A stretch of 64,000 nucleotides of DNA from Verrucomicrobiota bacterium. Lineage in GTDB: Bacteria; Verrucomicrobiota; Verrucomicrobiia; Limisphaerales; SIBE01. Positions 54,350 to 63,991 of the stretch are shown here, in pieces; within the stretch, counting starts at the first letter, position 1; every line of letters starts with the position of its first letter. The stretch covers positions 1 to 64,000 of the forward strand of contig JAIPJX010000004.1 of the NCBI GenBank assembly GCA_021733945.1, read 5' to 3'. Both the position numbers and the translations under genes were made by a program. The notes below the pieces were generated by a model. That model ran no database searches. It was not told where the DNA came from and saw only the letters and a list, made by a program, of their open reading frames with translations.

Positions 54350-56437
54350 ATGTCTCAAACGCCATTACTCCGGTGGTTTTCCTGCCTCCCAATCCGAACA
54401 ACGGCAGCCTTGAGCCTTGCGATCCTGTTCACCCTCCTCTGCCTCGGAAAGCCAACGCATGCGGGCGAATGGTTCGTCGCCACGGACGGCGATGACACGT
54501 GGTCCGGCACGTTGGCGAAACCCAACGCCGGTCACACCGACGGCCCCTTGGCGACCCTGAACGCCGCCCGCGACAAGGTCCGGCAGCACACAACGAAGGA
54601 ACCGGTGATCATCTCCATGAGGCAGGGCGTTTACGCTCTCAGCAGCGCCTTCGAGTTGACTGCGGCCGACTCCGGCACGGCGCAGGCACCCGTAGTTTTC
54701 CGAAGTTATCCCGAAGAAACCGCAACGATCTCCGGAGGCCGGGAACTGGCGGCATTCCACAAACTGACGGATGCAAATATTCTGGAGCGTCTCCCGGCAT
54801 CCGCCCGGGGCGAAGTGTGGGTGACCGATCTTTCCCGGGAAGGCGTCGTGGATTTCGGCACTCCGACGAGCGCAGGCACACGGGCGGAACTGTTTTTTGA
54901 TGGCGAACCGATGACGCTGGCACGCTGGCCGGACGAGGGGTTTGTGAAAGTACAAAAGGTGGTTGGAGGCAATCCGATCACGGTCCACGGCATCACGGGA
55001 GATTCGATCGGCAAGTTCGTTTACGAAGGCGACCGCCCCGAACGCTGGAAAGCGGAGACGGATCTCTGGGTGCACGGCTATTGGTTCTGGGACTGGTCGG
55101 ACGCATTCCAACCCGTGCAGGCAATCGACACCGGGGCCAGGACCCTTGATCTCAAGCCCCCTCACCACAACTACGGCTACCGCAACGGACAACGTTACTA
55201 CGCGCTGAATGCCCTGAGCGAACTCGACCGTCCCGGCGAATGGTACCTCGACCGAACCGCAGGGCGGCTCTACCTCTGGCCCCCCGCCTCTCCGACCGAT
55301 CACCGGATTGTTTTTTCCGTATTGCCGACGTTGCTCCGCCTCAAGAACGCCTCCTGGATCACGTTTGAGGGGCTCACCTTCGAGGCCAGTCGGGGCACGG
55401 CGGTGACGATTGAAAACGGCACCGGAAACCGCATTTCAAACTGCCTGCTGCACGACATCGCGGGCTGGGCCGTGTCGATCTCAAACGGCACCAACAACGG
55501 TGTATCCGGATGCGAAATCACGCAGGTCGGCGAAGGAGGCGTTTCTCTGAGCGGCGGAGACCGCATGCAATTGGTCCCCTCCGGGCATTACGCGGAAAAC
55601 AATCACATCCACGGATTCGGCCGTATCTTCCGGACCTACCGACCGGCGGTGGGAATCGACGGGGTTGGCCAGCGTGTGGTTCACAATCTGATCCATGACG
55701 GTCCGCACAACGCCATTCAGCTCGGCGGAAACGATCATCTGATCGAGTTCAACGAGATTCATCACGTCTGCTACGAAACCGGCGATGTGGGCGCGTTCTA
55801 CATGGGCCGGGATTGGACCGCGCGGGGGACGGTCATTCGGCACAACCATTTCCACGACATACAGGGCCCGGGCCTGCACGGTGCGATGGGCGTCTACCTC
55901 GACGATTCAGCCAGCGGCATCACCGTGTTCGGCAATGTTTTTCATCGCGCCGGACGGGCGGCTTTCATCGGTGGCGGCCGCGACAATCTGGTCGAGAACA
56001 ACATTTTCGTCGACTGCACCCCCTCGGTGCATGTCGATGCGCGCGGTCTGGGTTGGATGCGCGATCACGTGGAGGCGGGCGGAGTGCTCCCCCAACGCCT
56101 GGCCGCGATGCCAACCTCGAAGCCACCCTGGAGCGAACGTTACCCGCGCCTCCTGGGTCTGCTCGACGACGAACCGGGAGCACCCAAGGGAAACCGGATC
56201 GTGCGCAACATCAGCGTGGGCGGCACCTGGAAGAACATCGAGAAAATCGCGGAACCCCTGGTGGTTTTCGAAGACAACTGGGTTGATCAGGAGCCGGGCT
56301 TCATTGATGCCGCCCGGTTCAACTTCCAGCTCCGCAACGATGCCCCCGCCCTGCGAACAGGATTTAAACGCATTCCAATCGAACAAATCGGACTGCTGCC
56401 CCGTTCGGAACGATCGGCGCCACCACCGCGGCCCTGA
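54350..56437 (+). CDS. Secreted parallel beta-helix protein, GH141-like
   Basis: 695 residues from ATG 54350 with a long signal (TTAALSLAILFTLLCLGKPTHAG). It has the same architecture as the divergent neighbour: WFVATDGDDTWSGTL, PLATLNAARDKVR, VIISMRQGVYALSSAFELT, TISGGRELAAF, LFFDGEPMTLARWP, then beta-helix repeats (ISNCLLHDIAGWAVSI, NNHIHGFGRIFRTY, HLIEFNEIHHVCYETGDVG). Substrate unknown; GH141 members release fucose or act on xylan. It ends 1 base before the convergent stop of the next gene. Confidence 0.88.
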   Translation: MSQTPLLRWFSCLPIRTTAALSLAILFTLLCLGKPTHAGEWFVATDGDDTWSGTLAKPNAGHTDGPLATLNAARDKVRQHTTKEPVIISMRQGVYALSSAFELTAADSGTAQAPVVFRSYPEETATISGGRELAAFHKLTDANILERLPASARGEVWVTDLSREGVVDFGTPTSAGTRAELFFDGEPMTLARWPDEGFVKVQKVVGGNPITVHGITGDSIGKFVYEGDRPERWKAETDLWVHGYWFWDWSDAFQPVQAIDTGARTLDLKPPHHNYGYRNGQRYYALNALSELDRPGEWYLDRTAGRLYLWPPASPTDHRIVFSVLPTLLRLKNASWITFEGLTFEASRGTAVTIENGTGNRISNCLLHDIAGWAVSISNGTNNGVSGCEITQVGEGGVSLSGGDRMQLVPSGHYAENNHIHGFGRIFRTYRPAVGIDGVGQRVVHNLIHDGPHNAIQLGGNDHLIEFNEIHHVCYETGDVGAFYMGRDWTARGTVIRHNHFHDIQGPGLHGAMGVYLDDSASGITVFGNVFHRAGRAAFIGGGRDNLVENNIFVDCTPSVHVDARGLGWMRDHVEAGGVLPQRLAAMPTSKPPWSERYPRLLGLLDDEPGAPKGNRIVRNISVGGTWKNIEKIAEPLVVFEDNWVDQEPGFIDAARFNFQLRNDAPALRTGFKRIPIEQIGLLPRSERSAPPPRP

Positions 56438-56438
56438 A

Positions 56439-57782
56439 CTATTCCTCCGCCTCCGGGTCCTCAGGCACCACGGCACGTTCCAACCGGAGCCGGGAGACCC
56501 GCATGCCGTCCAACTCCTCGACATGGAGTTCGTGTCCACGCAGCGGGATTCGGTCGCCCACTTTTGGAAAACCGCCCAACAAATGGGTCACGAACCCACT
56601 CGTGGTGGAGATCCCCTCCTCCTCGAGCGTCTCCCCCACCAGATCGGACAGGTCATGGAGAGGCAAAGCGCCGTCCAGCTGCCAGGTGCGATCGGTAAGC
56701 TTTTGAAGCAGGGGTTTTTCCTGGTCGAACTCATCCTGAATCTGGCCGACCAGTTCCTCGAGAATGTTCTCAATGGTCGCCATGCCGACCGTGCTGCCGT
56801 ATTCATCGACGACAATCGCCATGTGGAGCCTACGTTCCAGAAACAGCTCGAGCAGTTTCTCCAGCCGCGCGGTCTCGGGCACGTAGATCAGTTTGCGCAC
56901 GGAACCGACCAGGTCAGCACCTCGTTTGGCCGTGTCGCGCACGGCGTACAGATCCTTGATATGCACGACGCCGAGGGTGTGGTCCAGGTCGCCCTTTTCA
57001 CAGAGCGGGAACCGCGAATACCGGGACTTTTCGGCCACATCGAGGCATTCGGCGATGGAGAAATCCGTGTCGAATTCCACGATCTCGTGCCGGGGACGCA
57101 TGACATCGCGGGCCACACGGCGGCGCAGATCGAGCGCGTTGAGCACGATCGCGCGTCCCAGCGAACTGCGCCCACTGGTGCCATGCGGGGAAGTGAACAA
57201 GAGCCTCAGTTCATCCTCCGAATGCGAGTGGGCGGCCTCCCCCTCCATGACCAGGCCGAACCTTCGCAGAATCCACCACGAGGCGCGGTTGAGCATCCAG
57301 ATGAACGGGAACGACGCGCGATGAAACCACTCGAGCGGCTCGGCCAGCCAGAGGGCGGTCGGCATCGGTTTCTGAATCGCGAGCGATTTGGGGGCCAGCT
57401 CACCGGCTGTGATGTGGAGGAACGTGATGATGGAGAAACCGACCACCACGGAGATGGATTCACGGACCCCTTCGGCATGAATACCCGCCCAATCCATGAT
57501 CGGGCTGAGGATGGCGGCAAACACAGGTTCCCCGACCCAGCCGAGCCCCAGACTCGCCAGGGTGATCCCCAGCTGACAGGCGCTGAGGTACGAATCGAGG
57601 TTGGACACCACCCGTCGGGCGATCTTGGCGCGGCGGTGCCCCCGGGAAACCAGGGCATCCAGCTGGGTGTCCCGAATCTTCACCAGCGCAAACTCGGCGG
57701 CGACAAAGAACCCGTTCAGCAGGACGAGGAATGCGACGATCAGGAGCTTGAAGCCAATGGCGAACAGAAGATCCGGGTTCAC
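56439..57782 (-). CDS. CNNM/CorC family transporter (hemolysin-like) with CBS pair
   Basis: 447 residues. N-terminal CNNM/DUF21 membrane domain (about 1-190; FVLLNGFFVAAEFALVKIR-like opening, GLGWVGEPVF, ITAGELAPKS), then a CBS pair (about 205-330; DVMRPRHEIVEFD, YSRFPLCEKGDLD, VDEYGSTVGMATIENILEELVG) and a C-terminal CorC/HlyC domain (about 345-430). Probably a magnesium/cobalt-linked transporter. Its start overlaps the stop of the next upstream paralogue by an ATGA. Confidence 0.93.
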   Translation of the reverse strand: MNPDLLFAIGFKLLIVAFLVLLNGFFVAAEFALVKIRDTQLDALVSRGHRRAKIARRVVSNLDSYLSACQLGITLASLGLGWVGEPVFAAILSPIMDWAGIHAEGVRESISVVVGFSIITFLHITAGELAPKSLAIQKPMPTALWLAEPLEWFHRASFPFIWMLNRASWWILRRFGLVMEGEAAHSHSEDELRLLFTSPHGTSGRSSLGRAIVLNALDLRRRVARDVMRPRHEIVEFDTDFSIAECLDVAEKSRYSRFPLCEKGDLDHTLGVVHIKDLYAVRDTAKRGADLVGSVRKLIYVPETARLEKLLELFLERRLHMAIVVDEYGSTVGMATIENILEELVGQIQDEFDQEKPLLQKLTDRTWQLDGALPLHDLSDLVGETLEEEGISTTSGFVTHLLGGFPKVGDRIPLRGHELHVEELDGMRVSRLRLERAVVPEDPEAEE

Positions 57783-58762
57783 AAGCTGACCTCGCCGAAA
57801 ATCGATTTAAGGATGTCCTGAAGGCTTACGATTCCGATCTCGCGCTGGTCGATGCCCACGACAATCGCCAGGCGTTGTCCGGCTCGCTGCATCCTCTGGA
57901 GGACCTCCTCCAGACGGAGATCCTCCCGGAGATACAGGGCTGGTTGCACAAAGGCACCCGCCGGCTTCGATTCATCCAGCTCTTTCAGGTAAAGCATGCT
58001 CCTCAAACTCGCAATCCCCATCACACGCCGTCCCGCCCCTTCGGGCCGCCACACCGGCAGACGGGTAAAACCCGAATCGCGGCAGAGCTGGAGCAGCTCG
58101 CGCGCGGGCGTGTCGACCATCACCCCGACCACCTTGGCAAACGGGACGGTGACCGAACGCAGGGTGATGGTCTGGAGATCGAGCACCCGGTTGATCATGG
58201 CCTTCTCCTCGGAGGTCAGGTCGTAATCCGCCTGCTGCATCACCACCCTGAGCTCACTGCGGTTGCCAAACACATGCCCTTTGAACTGGGTGCCGCCGCT
58301 CAACCAAAGGAGGCTGTTGGAAATCAGCGTCATCAGCGAAACAATCGGCGAGAGGATAAAATGAAAGAACCGGAACGGGAGCACCAGCAGCAGACACAAC
58401 CGGGTGGGAAACAGTCGGAACAACATTTTTGGCAACAAATCGAACAGGGCGTGAACCACAAACGCCACGGCACCAAATGCGAGAACAAATGCGATCGGGA
58501 AACCCGACAGCGCCTTGTGCAATCCCACGCCAAGAAGACTCAATGCCGTGAACGCAGCCAGGGAGTTCCCAACAAGAATGGTCCACAAAAAATCTTCCGG
58601 TTCCTCCAGGTACCGGTGCAGGACCAGCGCCGAACGTTCTCCGGCGCGCACCTGCTGCCGGATCCGCAATCGGCTCAGGGCGAAAACCCCGGCCTCCATG
58701 CCGGAGAACAGAAACGATAATATGAGGCAGACCCCAATGAGAATTGCCAAGGAAACATTCAT
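57779..58762 (-). CDS. CNNM/CBS membrane protein lacking CorC domain
   Basis: 327 residues, shorter than the neighbours: membrane domain (about 1-180; LSFLFSGMEAGVFALSRLR, DLLPKMLFRL) and CBS-like region to the end (LRSVTVPFAKVVGVM, FTRLPVWRPEG, AIVVGIDQREIGIVSLQDIL). No C-terminal CorC_HlyC domain. It overlaps the downstream paralogue by 4 bases and lies 48 bases after the third paralogue, so the three form an operon, perhaps giving a hetero-oligomer. Confidence 0.9.
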   Translation of the reverse strand: MNVSLAILIGVCLILSFLFSGMEAGVFALSRLRIRQQVRAGERSALVLHRYLEEPEDFLWTILVGNSLAAFTALSLLGVGLHKALSGFPIAFVLAFGAVAFVVHALFDLLPKMLFRLFPTRLCLLLVLPFRFFHFILSPIVSLMTLISNSLLWLSGGTQFKGHVFGNRSELRVVMQQADYDLTSEEKAMINRVLDLQTITLRSVTVPFAKVVGVMVDTPARELLQLCRDSGFTRLPVWRPEGAGRRVMGIASLRSMLYLKELDESKPAGAFVQPALYLREDLRLEEVLQRMQRAGQRLAIVVGIDQREIGIVSLQDILKSIFGEVSL

Positions 58763-58810
58763 TCAATCAATGCACCCATACCGAGTCACCGCATCCCTTT
58801 TTAAAAAGTT

Positions 58811-60043
58811 TCATTTCCTGAAGACTTCCACCTGCAATTCCTTGATCCGTCGTTCATCCACAACCAGCGCCTTGAGGCGCAACCCGCCGAATCTGGCCGA
58901 CTGCCCCTGAACCGGCACCACCCCCAGCTTGAGCAGCAGTAACCCGGCCATGGTATCCACTTCCGGCACCTCGCCCAGGGCGGGGTATTCCCGACGGAAA
59001 TCGTCCAGACGCATCGTGCCATTCACGCGCCACTTGCCGTCCCCCAGCTTTTCCATGATGAACCCTTGAGCCTCACCCTCACTGTGAATCTCGCCCACCA
59101 CCTCCTCGAGGATGTCCTCCATGGTTACCAGACCGGCGGTGCCGCCGAATTCATCCAGCACAATGGCCATCCCCCGTTGCTGGCGCTGCAGGCTCTTGAA
59201 GAGTTGCAGCAGATTCATGCTCTCGGGCACAAACGACGGGAATTCGATGGCTTCCGACAGATCGATCTGCGGGTTGAGCAGGAGCGTGCGCGTATTCAGA
59301 ATGCCGACAATGGTGTCCGGCGTCTCATCAAAGAGAGCGATGCGGCGGTGCCGGAGAACCCGGGCGGCCGCGATCATCTCTGAAACGGGAAGATCGTCCG
59401 GAATCGCCGCCATCTGAGCCCGGGGCCTCATCACATCTCCCACGGTGCTCCGGTCCAGGTTGACCACCTGCAGGATGATCTCCTTTTCCGATTTTTCCAG
59501 GGCACCCTGCTGATAACCCATCTCAACCAATTCCTGATATTCAGAATCGGTCAGCGTGGGACGGGCATGAAATGACCTGGGAACCAGCACGCGCAGCAGG
59601 AGCGTGTTCAACCGCGTGGCCACACCCCGCATCGGACCCGTCACCGCCCGAACCAGAAGGACCGTGCGCGCCAGGCGCAGGGACCACTGCTCCGGGGACC
59701 GCACCGCGAGGGATTTGGGGACCACCTCACAGACAACCAGCACAAAGACCACAAGTCCCGCAATCGTCCAGGCGATCGGCCACCCCTCCCGCAACGCCAC
59801 CCAGAGGGAGATCCCGATGATCGCGGCATTTGAAAAGGTATTGCCAAGAACGAGAGTCCCGAGGAGGTCCTGCGGCGCCTTGAGGAGGTTGCGGACGCTC
59901 CCGCCGGACTTTGGGAATTCCGATGCCAGCAGGTCGATCCTCCATTTGCCAAGCGAAAAGAGAGCCGATTCAGCCAGGGCAAAGAAGAAACTGGCTCCGG
60001 CAAACAACAGAACTCCAATGAGCTCAACAACAGGCAACTGCAC
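58811..60043 (-). CDS. CNNM/CorC family transporter (hemolysin-like) with CBS pair
   Basis: 410 residues: membrane domain (about 1-175; ASFFFALAESALFSLGKWR, VCEVVPKSLAVRSPEQWS), CBS pair (DVMRPRAQMAAIPDD, HRRIALFDETPDTIVGILN, LDEFGGTAGLVTMEDILEEVVGEI), and a CorC_HlyC C-terminal domain with WRVNGTMRLDDF. First gene of the three-member operon. Role in metal (Mg/Co) efflux or homeostasis is inferred from the family. Confidence 0.93.
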   Translation of the reverse strand: MQLPVVELIGVLLFAGASFFFALAESALFSLGKWRIDLLASEFPKSGGSVRNLLKAPQDLLGTLVLGNTFSNAAIIGISLWVALREGWPIAWTIAGLVVFVLVVCEVVPKSLAVRSPEQWSLRLARTVLLVRAVTGPMRGVATRLNTLLLRVLVPRSFHARPTLTDSEYQELVEMGYQQGALEKSEKEIILQVVNLDRSTVGDVMRPRAQMAAIPDDLPVSEMIAAARVLRHRRIALFDETPDTIVGILNTRTLLLNPQIDLSEAIEFPSFVPESMNLLQLFKSLQRQQRGMAIVLDEFGGTAGLVTMEDILEEVVGEIHSEGEAQGFIMEKLGDGKWRVNGTMRLDDFRREYPALGEVPEVDTMAGLLLLKLGVVPVQGQSARFGGLRLKALVVDERRIKELQVEVFRK

Positions 60044-60234
60044 GTAGCCGGAGTATCCTCCATAACTTCAGCTTACAAAAGGCAAAAAGCGTCCCAATCG
60101 AGATTCAGTTCCGATTTTCCCCTTCCTCCCCCCCACCGACCCGCGAAACCCGCCCCAATTCGCACTGACTCCGGGAAATGACGGCTCAGGGAGCCCGGTG
60201 AACCCCGCACCCGCTTCTTCGACTGCCCCCCTTT

Positions 60235-61161
60235 TCAGGGCATTGCCGCGCCTTTCCGGATCCAATCGAGGATCATTCCGATTTCGTCGCTGGCCAGGGC
60301 CTGTTTTCCGGACGGCGGCATCACATCGTCATCGTCAGGTGGCAGCAGGATCCGTTCGACCAGGTAACTCCGGATCGGATCGCCGGGCACAATGGCAGGC
60401 TCGCCGCTGTCGCCTCCTTTGAGCGCGATCTCGGGGAGATCCAGCCGATAGCCGCCCTTCTGCTTTTCAGGACCATGGCAGGAATAACATTTCTCCTTGA
60501 GAATTGGCATGATCGTCTCCACATACAAACTCTGTTGATCACTTAAACCGGAAGTCTGGACCTGGGCCGCAGCCTCAGGCTCGACCAGCTCCCGGATAAA
60601 CGCCGGAGCGTTTTTCACCAAATAGTTGGCACCGTGTGTCAGGTTTCCTCCCAGATGCCCGGCGACACCCACCAGCAAAAGCGTGCCCACCAGCACCCCC
60701 CGATAGAGGCCGATCCAGATCCGGCACGAATCGTTCCGGAAGGCCAGTTTCTGGAAAACCAGGGTCGCCAGCGTCATCACTGGCACCGCCATGCCGTAGG
60801 TCCGGTGAAGCTCGACAGCCTCCAGATCATACCCGCCCGTACCGGCTCGCATCCAACCGAAACCCGCAGCCACAATCCCCGCCCCAAGGCTGAGCCACAG
60901 AATCAGCGCAATGACCGGCCGCAGGGCTTCGCTGGGTCGGATCATTCGGTAGAATTCCAGAATGCCCACCACGGTCAGGAACCCGATTGGGAAATGCAAA
61001 ACCACCGAATGGAACGGTGCCAGAAACGGGCTCCAATGAAAAAGGTCGGAACTTCCCGCCGGATCAGCGGCTTGAACCGACAGGCCGGACAAAATCATCA
61101 GGGAGAACAGACCGAGGGCGGCAACACAAGAATTTCTCTGAGTTAGATCACGACGATGCAT
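60235..61161 (-). CDS. DUF2231 membrane protein with C-terminal PSCyt1 haem domain
   Basis: 308 residues from ATG 61161. N-terminal signal/anchor (AALGLFSLMILSGLSVQA), then four membrane helices of the DUF2231 type (HSVVLHFPIGFLTVVGILEF, RPVIALILWLSLGAGIVAAG, GMAVPVMTLATLVF, GVLVGTLLLVGVAGHLGGNL), then the c-haem domain with C225-Y-S-C228-H229 and VMPPSGKQAL as the distal ligand segment. Probably a membrane electron-transfer protein. Divergent from the DUF5703 gene; the 392-base gap holds no other gene. Confidence 0.88.
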   Translation of the reverse strand: MHRRDLTQRNSCVAALGLFSLMILSGLSVQAADPAGSSDLFHWSPFLAPFHSVVLHFPIGFLTVVGILEFYRMIRPSEALRPVIALILWLSLGAGIVAAGFGWMRAGTGGYDLEAVELHRTYGMAVPVMTLATLVFQKLAFRNDSCRIWIGLYRGVLVGTLLLVGVAGHLGGNLTHGANYLVKNAPAFIRELVEPEAAAQVQTSGLSDQQSLYVETIMPILKEKCYSCHGPEKQKGGYRLDLPEIALKGGDSGEPAIVPGDPIRSYLVERILLPPDDDDVMPPSGKQALASDEIGMILDWIRKGAAMP

Positions 61162-61553
61162 AATTTGGAAGCCAAGGTTCAGCCTCCCCAGTAAGCAGGA
61201 AGGTCCTCCTTTGTGTCGAGAAGGATTTCTCGGATCGCAGACAACGCGCCAAGGAGGCGCATCCGGAAAACAGGGTTCATAGGCTCGGGCCATTAACACG
61301 CCCGGGGCCACAATGTGCCATCACAAATCTTGCTGAACTGCCACCAAATATTGTGAACATCCCTCGCGGGGACGTCGCAGGCTTGTAACTTGGTCGCCGA
61401 TCCGGTTGATTGGGATCGAAGGATCGGTTTCGGCCATGAAGCCGATCCCTGGAACCATGCCTGTCCGGGAACTCACAAACATCGCGGGCCGGGTGCCTGG
61501 GACGGACAAGGATGTTTCAAACAAACGCTGCGAACCTCTCCGGAGGAAACCAT
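61162..61553. other. Divergent promoter region without a gene
   Basis: Between the starts of the DUF2231/cytochrome and DUF5703 genes. No RNA or repeat is recognised. The plus-side gene has GGAGG immediately upstream of its start; promoter boxes were not identified with confidence. Confidence 0.5.
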
Positions 61554-63914
61554 ATGAACACTGATTCACACAGATTAGGGGACGAAAGAACGACGCCCGG
61601 ACACCGCGCAACCGGAGCGCTCCCGGGGCAATTTCGGGCTTGGTTACCGGTTGGGGCATGGACACTGGCCTGCCTGCTTCTGACGAACGGAGACAGGCCC
61701 TGCCAGGGGGCCGACTCCATCGACGCGCAGAATGTGGTCTGGACCACGCCCAGCAAGGATTCTTCGGGTTCCATGCCGATTGGCAATGGCGACATCGGAC
61801 TCAACGTCTGGGCGGAGGAGAATGGGGATATTCTGTTCTACATCGGAAAAACCGATGCATGGGACGAGCAGGCCCGCCTGCTCAAACTCGGCAGGGTCCG
61901 ACTCCGGTTCACCCCCAGCCTGGCGGGAACATCGTTCCGACAGGAACTGCGGCTGCGCGAGGGTGAAATCCGAATCGTATCCGGTCCGTCCAAGTCCCCC
62001 ATTGGGATCCGGCTCTGGGTGGATGCCAATCATCCTGTAATCCGTGTGGAAGCCGAGGGCGACGCCCCGTTCTCGATGCGTGCAGACCTGGAGATGTGGC
62101 GCACCGGGATGCGTCCCTTAACGGGTGCCGAAGCACACGGTGTGGACGGCTTGGGAAAAGCACAGAGTCCGTTTGTTTATCCGGACACCGTGGTCGAAGC
62201 CCCCGGTGACGGGGTTGTCTGGTATCATCGGAACCAGTTCTCCATCTGGCCGACCACCCTCCGGCACCAGGGACTGGACAACCTGGGATCCGATGCCGCA
62301 GATCCACTTCTTCATCGCACCTTCGGTGGATCGATTGAGGGCAAGGGCTTCCTCCGCGTTCAGCCAACGACGCTGGAATCCCAGTCGCCCCAGCAACGGT
62401 TCGAGCTGCGCATACCGGTGCATGCGGCCGCAAACGCCCGTCCCGAAGCCTGGTTGACAGGCCTGAACAAACTCCGATCCCAACTCGACGCAGAGCCGCT
62501 TGAAGCAAGCCGCTTGAAGCACCGCCAATGGTGGGCTGACTTCTGGGATCGAAGCTGGATCCGGATCCATCGGCTCGGGGCCGAGGAACTTGTAAAAAAC
62601 GGTTTCCGCGATGAAACACGCGACGTGGTGAACGGGTATGTCCTGCAGCGTTACATCAATGCCTGCGGCGGGCGAGGGATCCATCCGATCAAGTTCAATG
62701 GATCAATCTTCACGGTGGACACCTTCCGGCAGCTTGATCCCGATTTCCGGCGCTGGGGCGGTTGCTACTGGTTCCAGAACACCCGCCTCATCTACTGGCC
62801 CATGCTGGCATCCGGAGACTTCGATCTGATGCGTCCACTCTTTCGAATGTACCGGGAGGCACTGGACCTTGCAAAAGCACGCACACGGGAATACTACCAA
62901 CACGACGGTGCCTTTTTTCCCGAAACCCTGTATTTCTGGGGCACCTACTCCAACGGGGAGATGGGATACGGCTGGGATCGCGAAGGCCTGGCCCCCGGCG
63001 TCGCAGCCAACACCTACATCCGCCACTACTGGTCGAGCGGGCTTGAACTCACCAGCCTGATGCTCGAATACCACGCCTTCACTCACGATGAGACCTTTCT
63101 CGCAGACACCCTGCTGCCGCTGGCCAGATCGATCGTGCAATTCTATGATCTGCACTATCCCCGGAAACCCGAGGGCACGATCCGGTTCGCCCCCACCCAG
63201 GCGCTCGAAACCTGGCGTGACTGCGAAGATCCCATGCCGATCATCGCCGGGCTTCGCATCGTGTTGAGCGGTCTGTTGAATCTGTCTGCCGAACAAACCA
63301 CCCCGGCCGAACGCACCTCCTGGGAACGGCTGCGTTCCGAACTGCCACCGATCCCGGTTCGATCGGTGGAAGGGTTCAGTTTCCTGGCTCCAGCCGCAAA
63401 ATTCGACGGTCGGCAGAATCAGGAAAACCCGGAGCTTTACGCCGTGTTTCCGTATCGCGTCTTTGGAGTTGGCAAACCGGACCTCGAGCTAGCCCGGAAA
63501 AGTTTCCTGCAGCGCGAATTCAAGGGCACCCGGGGCTGGCACCAGGATGACACGCAGGCCGCGCTGCTGGGCCTGACGGATTCGGCGCGGGACTATGTGG
63601 TGCGGAGGTTCTCAGACAGGCATCCGGAAAGTCGGTTTCCGGCGTTCTGGGGACCGAACTTCGACTGGGTGCCCGATCAGTCCCACGGCGGAAACGGACT
63701 GATGGCCCTGCAATCCATGCTGCTGCAGTGGGACGGGGACAAGCTGCTGCTGCTGCCGGCCTGGCCGGAGGACTGGGATGTCGACTTCAAACTGCACGCT
63801 CCTGGAAACACCGTCGTACAGGGCACCGTGCGCAACGGCAAACTCAGCAAGCTGCAGGTCACCCCTCCGGCACGGGCCGGGGACGTGATCGACTTGTCGG
63901 CGCTCCAGCCATAA
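61554..63914 (+). CDS. Secreted DUF5703/GH95-like protein
   Basis: 786 residues from ATG 61554, chosen over ATG 61512 because GGAGG precedes it by 7 bases. Signal region WLPVGAWTLACLLLTNG. DUF5703 N-terminal domain (about 45-250; VVWTTPSKDSSGSMPIGNGD, FYIGKTDAWDEQARLLKLG), then an (alpha/alpha)6 barrel-like part (about 280-720; FQNTRLIYWPMLASGDFDLM, FFPETLYFWGTYSNGEMGYG). The arrangement resembles GH95-clan glycosidases, but no family assignment is secure. Single gene; exported, probably polysaccharide-acting. Confidence 0.85.
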   Translation: MNTDSHRLGDERTTPGHRATGALPGQFRAWLPVGAWTLACLLLTNGDRPCQGADSIDAQNVVWTTPSKDSSGSMPIGNGDIGLNVWAEENGDILFYIGKTDAWDEQARLLKLGRVRLRFTPSLAGTSFRQELRLREGEIRIVSGPSKSPIGIRLWVDANHPVIRVEAEGDAPFSMRADLEMWRTGMRPLTGAEAHGVDGLGKAQSPFVYPDTVVEAPGDGVVWYHRNQFSIWPTTLRHQGLDNLGSDAADPLLHRTFGGSIEGKGFLRVQPTTLESQSPQQRFELRIPVHAAANARPEAWLTGLNKLRSQLDAEPLEASRLKHRQWWADFWDRSWIRIHRLGAEELVKNGFRDETRDVVNGYVLQRYINACGGRGIHPIKFNGSIFTVDTFRQLDPDFRRWGGCYWFQNTRLIYWPMLASGDFDLMRPLFRMYREALDLAKARTREYYQHDGAFFPETLYFWGTYSNGEMGYGWDREGLAPGVAANTYIRHYWSSGLELTSLMLEYHAFTHDETFLADTLLPLARSIVQFYDLHYPRKPEGTIRFAPTQALETWRDCEDPMPIIAGLRIVLSGLLNLSAEQTTPAERTSWERLRSELPPIPVRSVEGFSFLAPAAKFDGRQNQENPELYAVFPYRVFGVGKPDLELARKSFLQREFKGTRGWHQDDTQAALLGLTDSARDYVVRRFSDRHPESRFPAFWGPNFDWVPDQSHGGNGLMALQSMLLQWDGDKLLLLPAWPEDWDVDFKLHAPGNTVVQGTVRNGKLSKLQVTPPARAGDVIDLSALQP

Positions 63915-63953
63915 CGCAGGCGTCATTCCCACGGGGAATGGACTCTTGTCGGC

Positions 63954-63991
63954 AAAAAAATTGAGGCGAATTGATATCAATTCGCCTCAAT
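63954..63991 (-). terminator. Perfect 16-base hairpin with T-run on minus strand
   Basis: ATTGAGGCGAATTGAT and its exact complement ATCAATTCGCCTCAAT at 63960-63991 form a loopless palindrome; on the minus strand it is followed by seven T residues (A-run 63954-63960). It likely ends a gene entering from the right edge. Confidence 0.85.
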
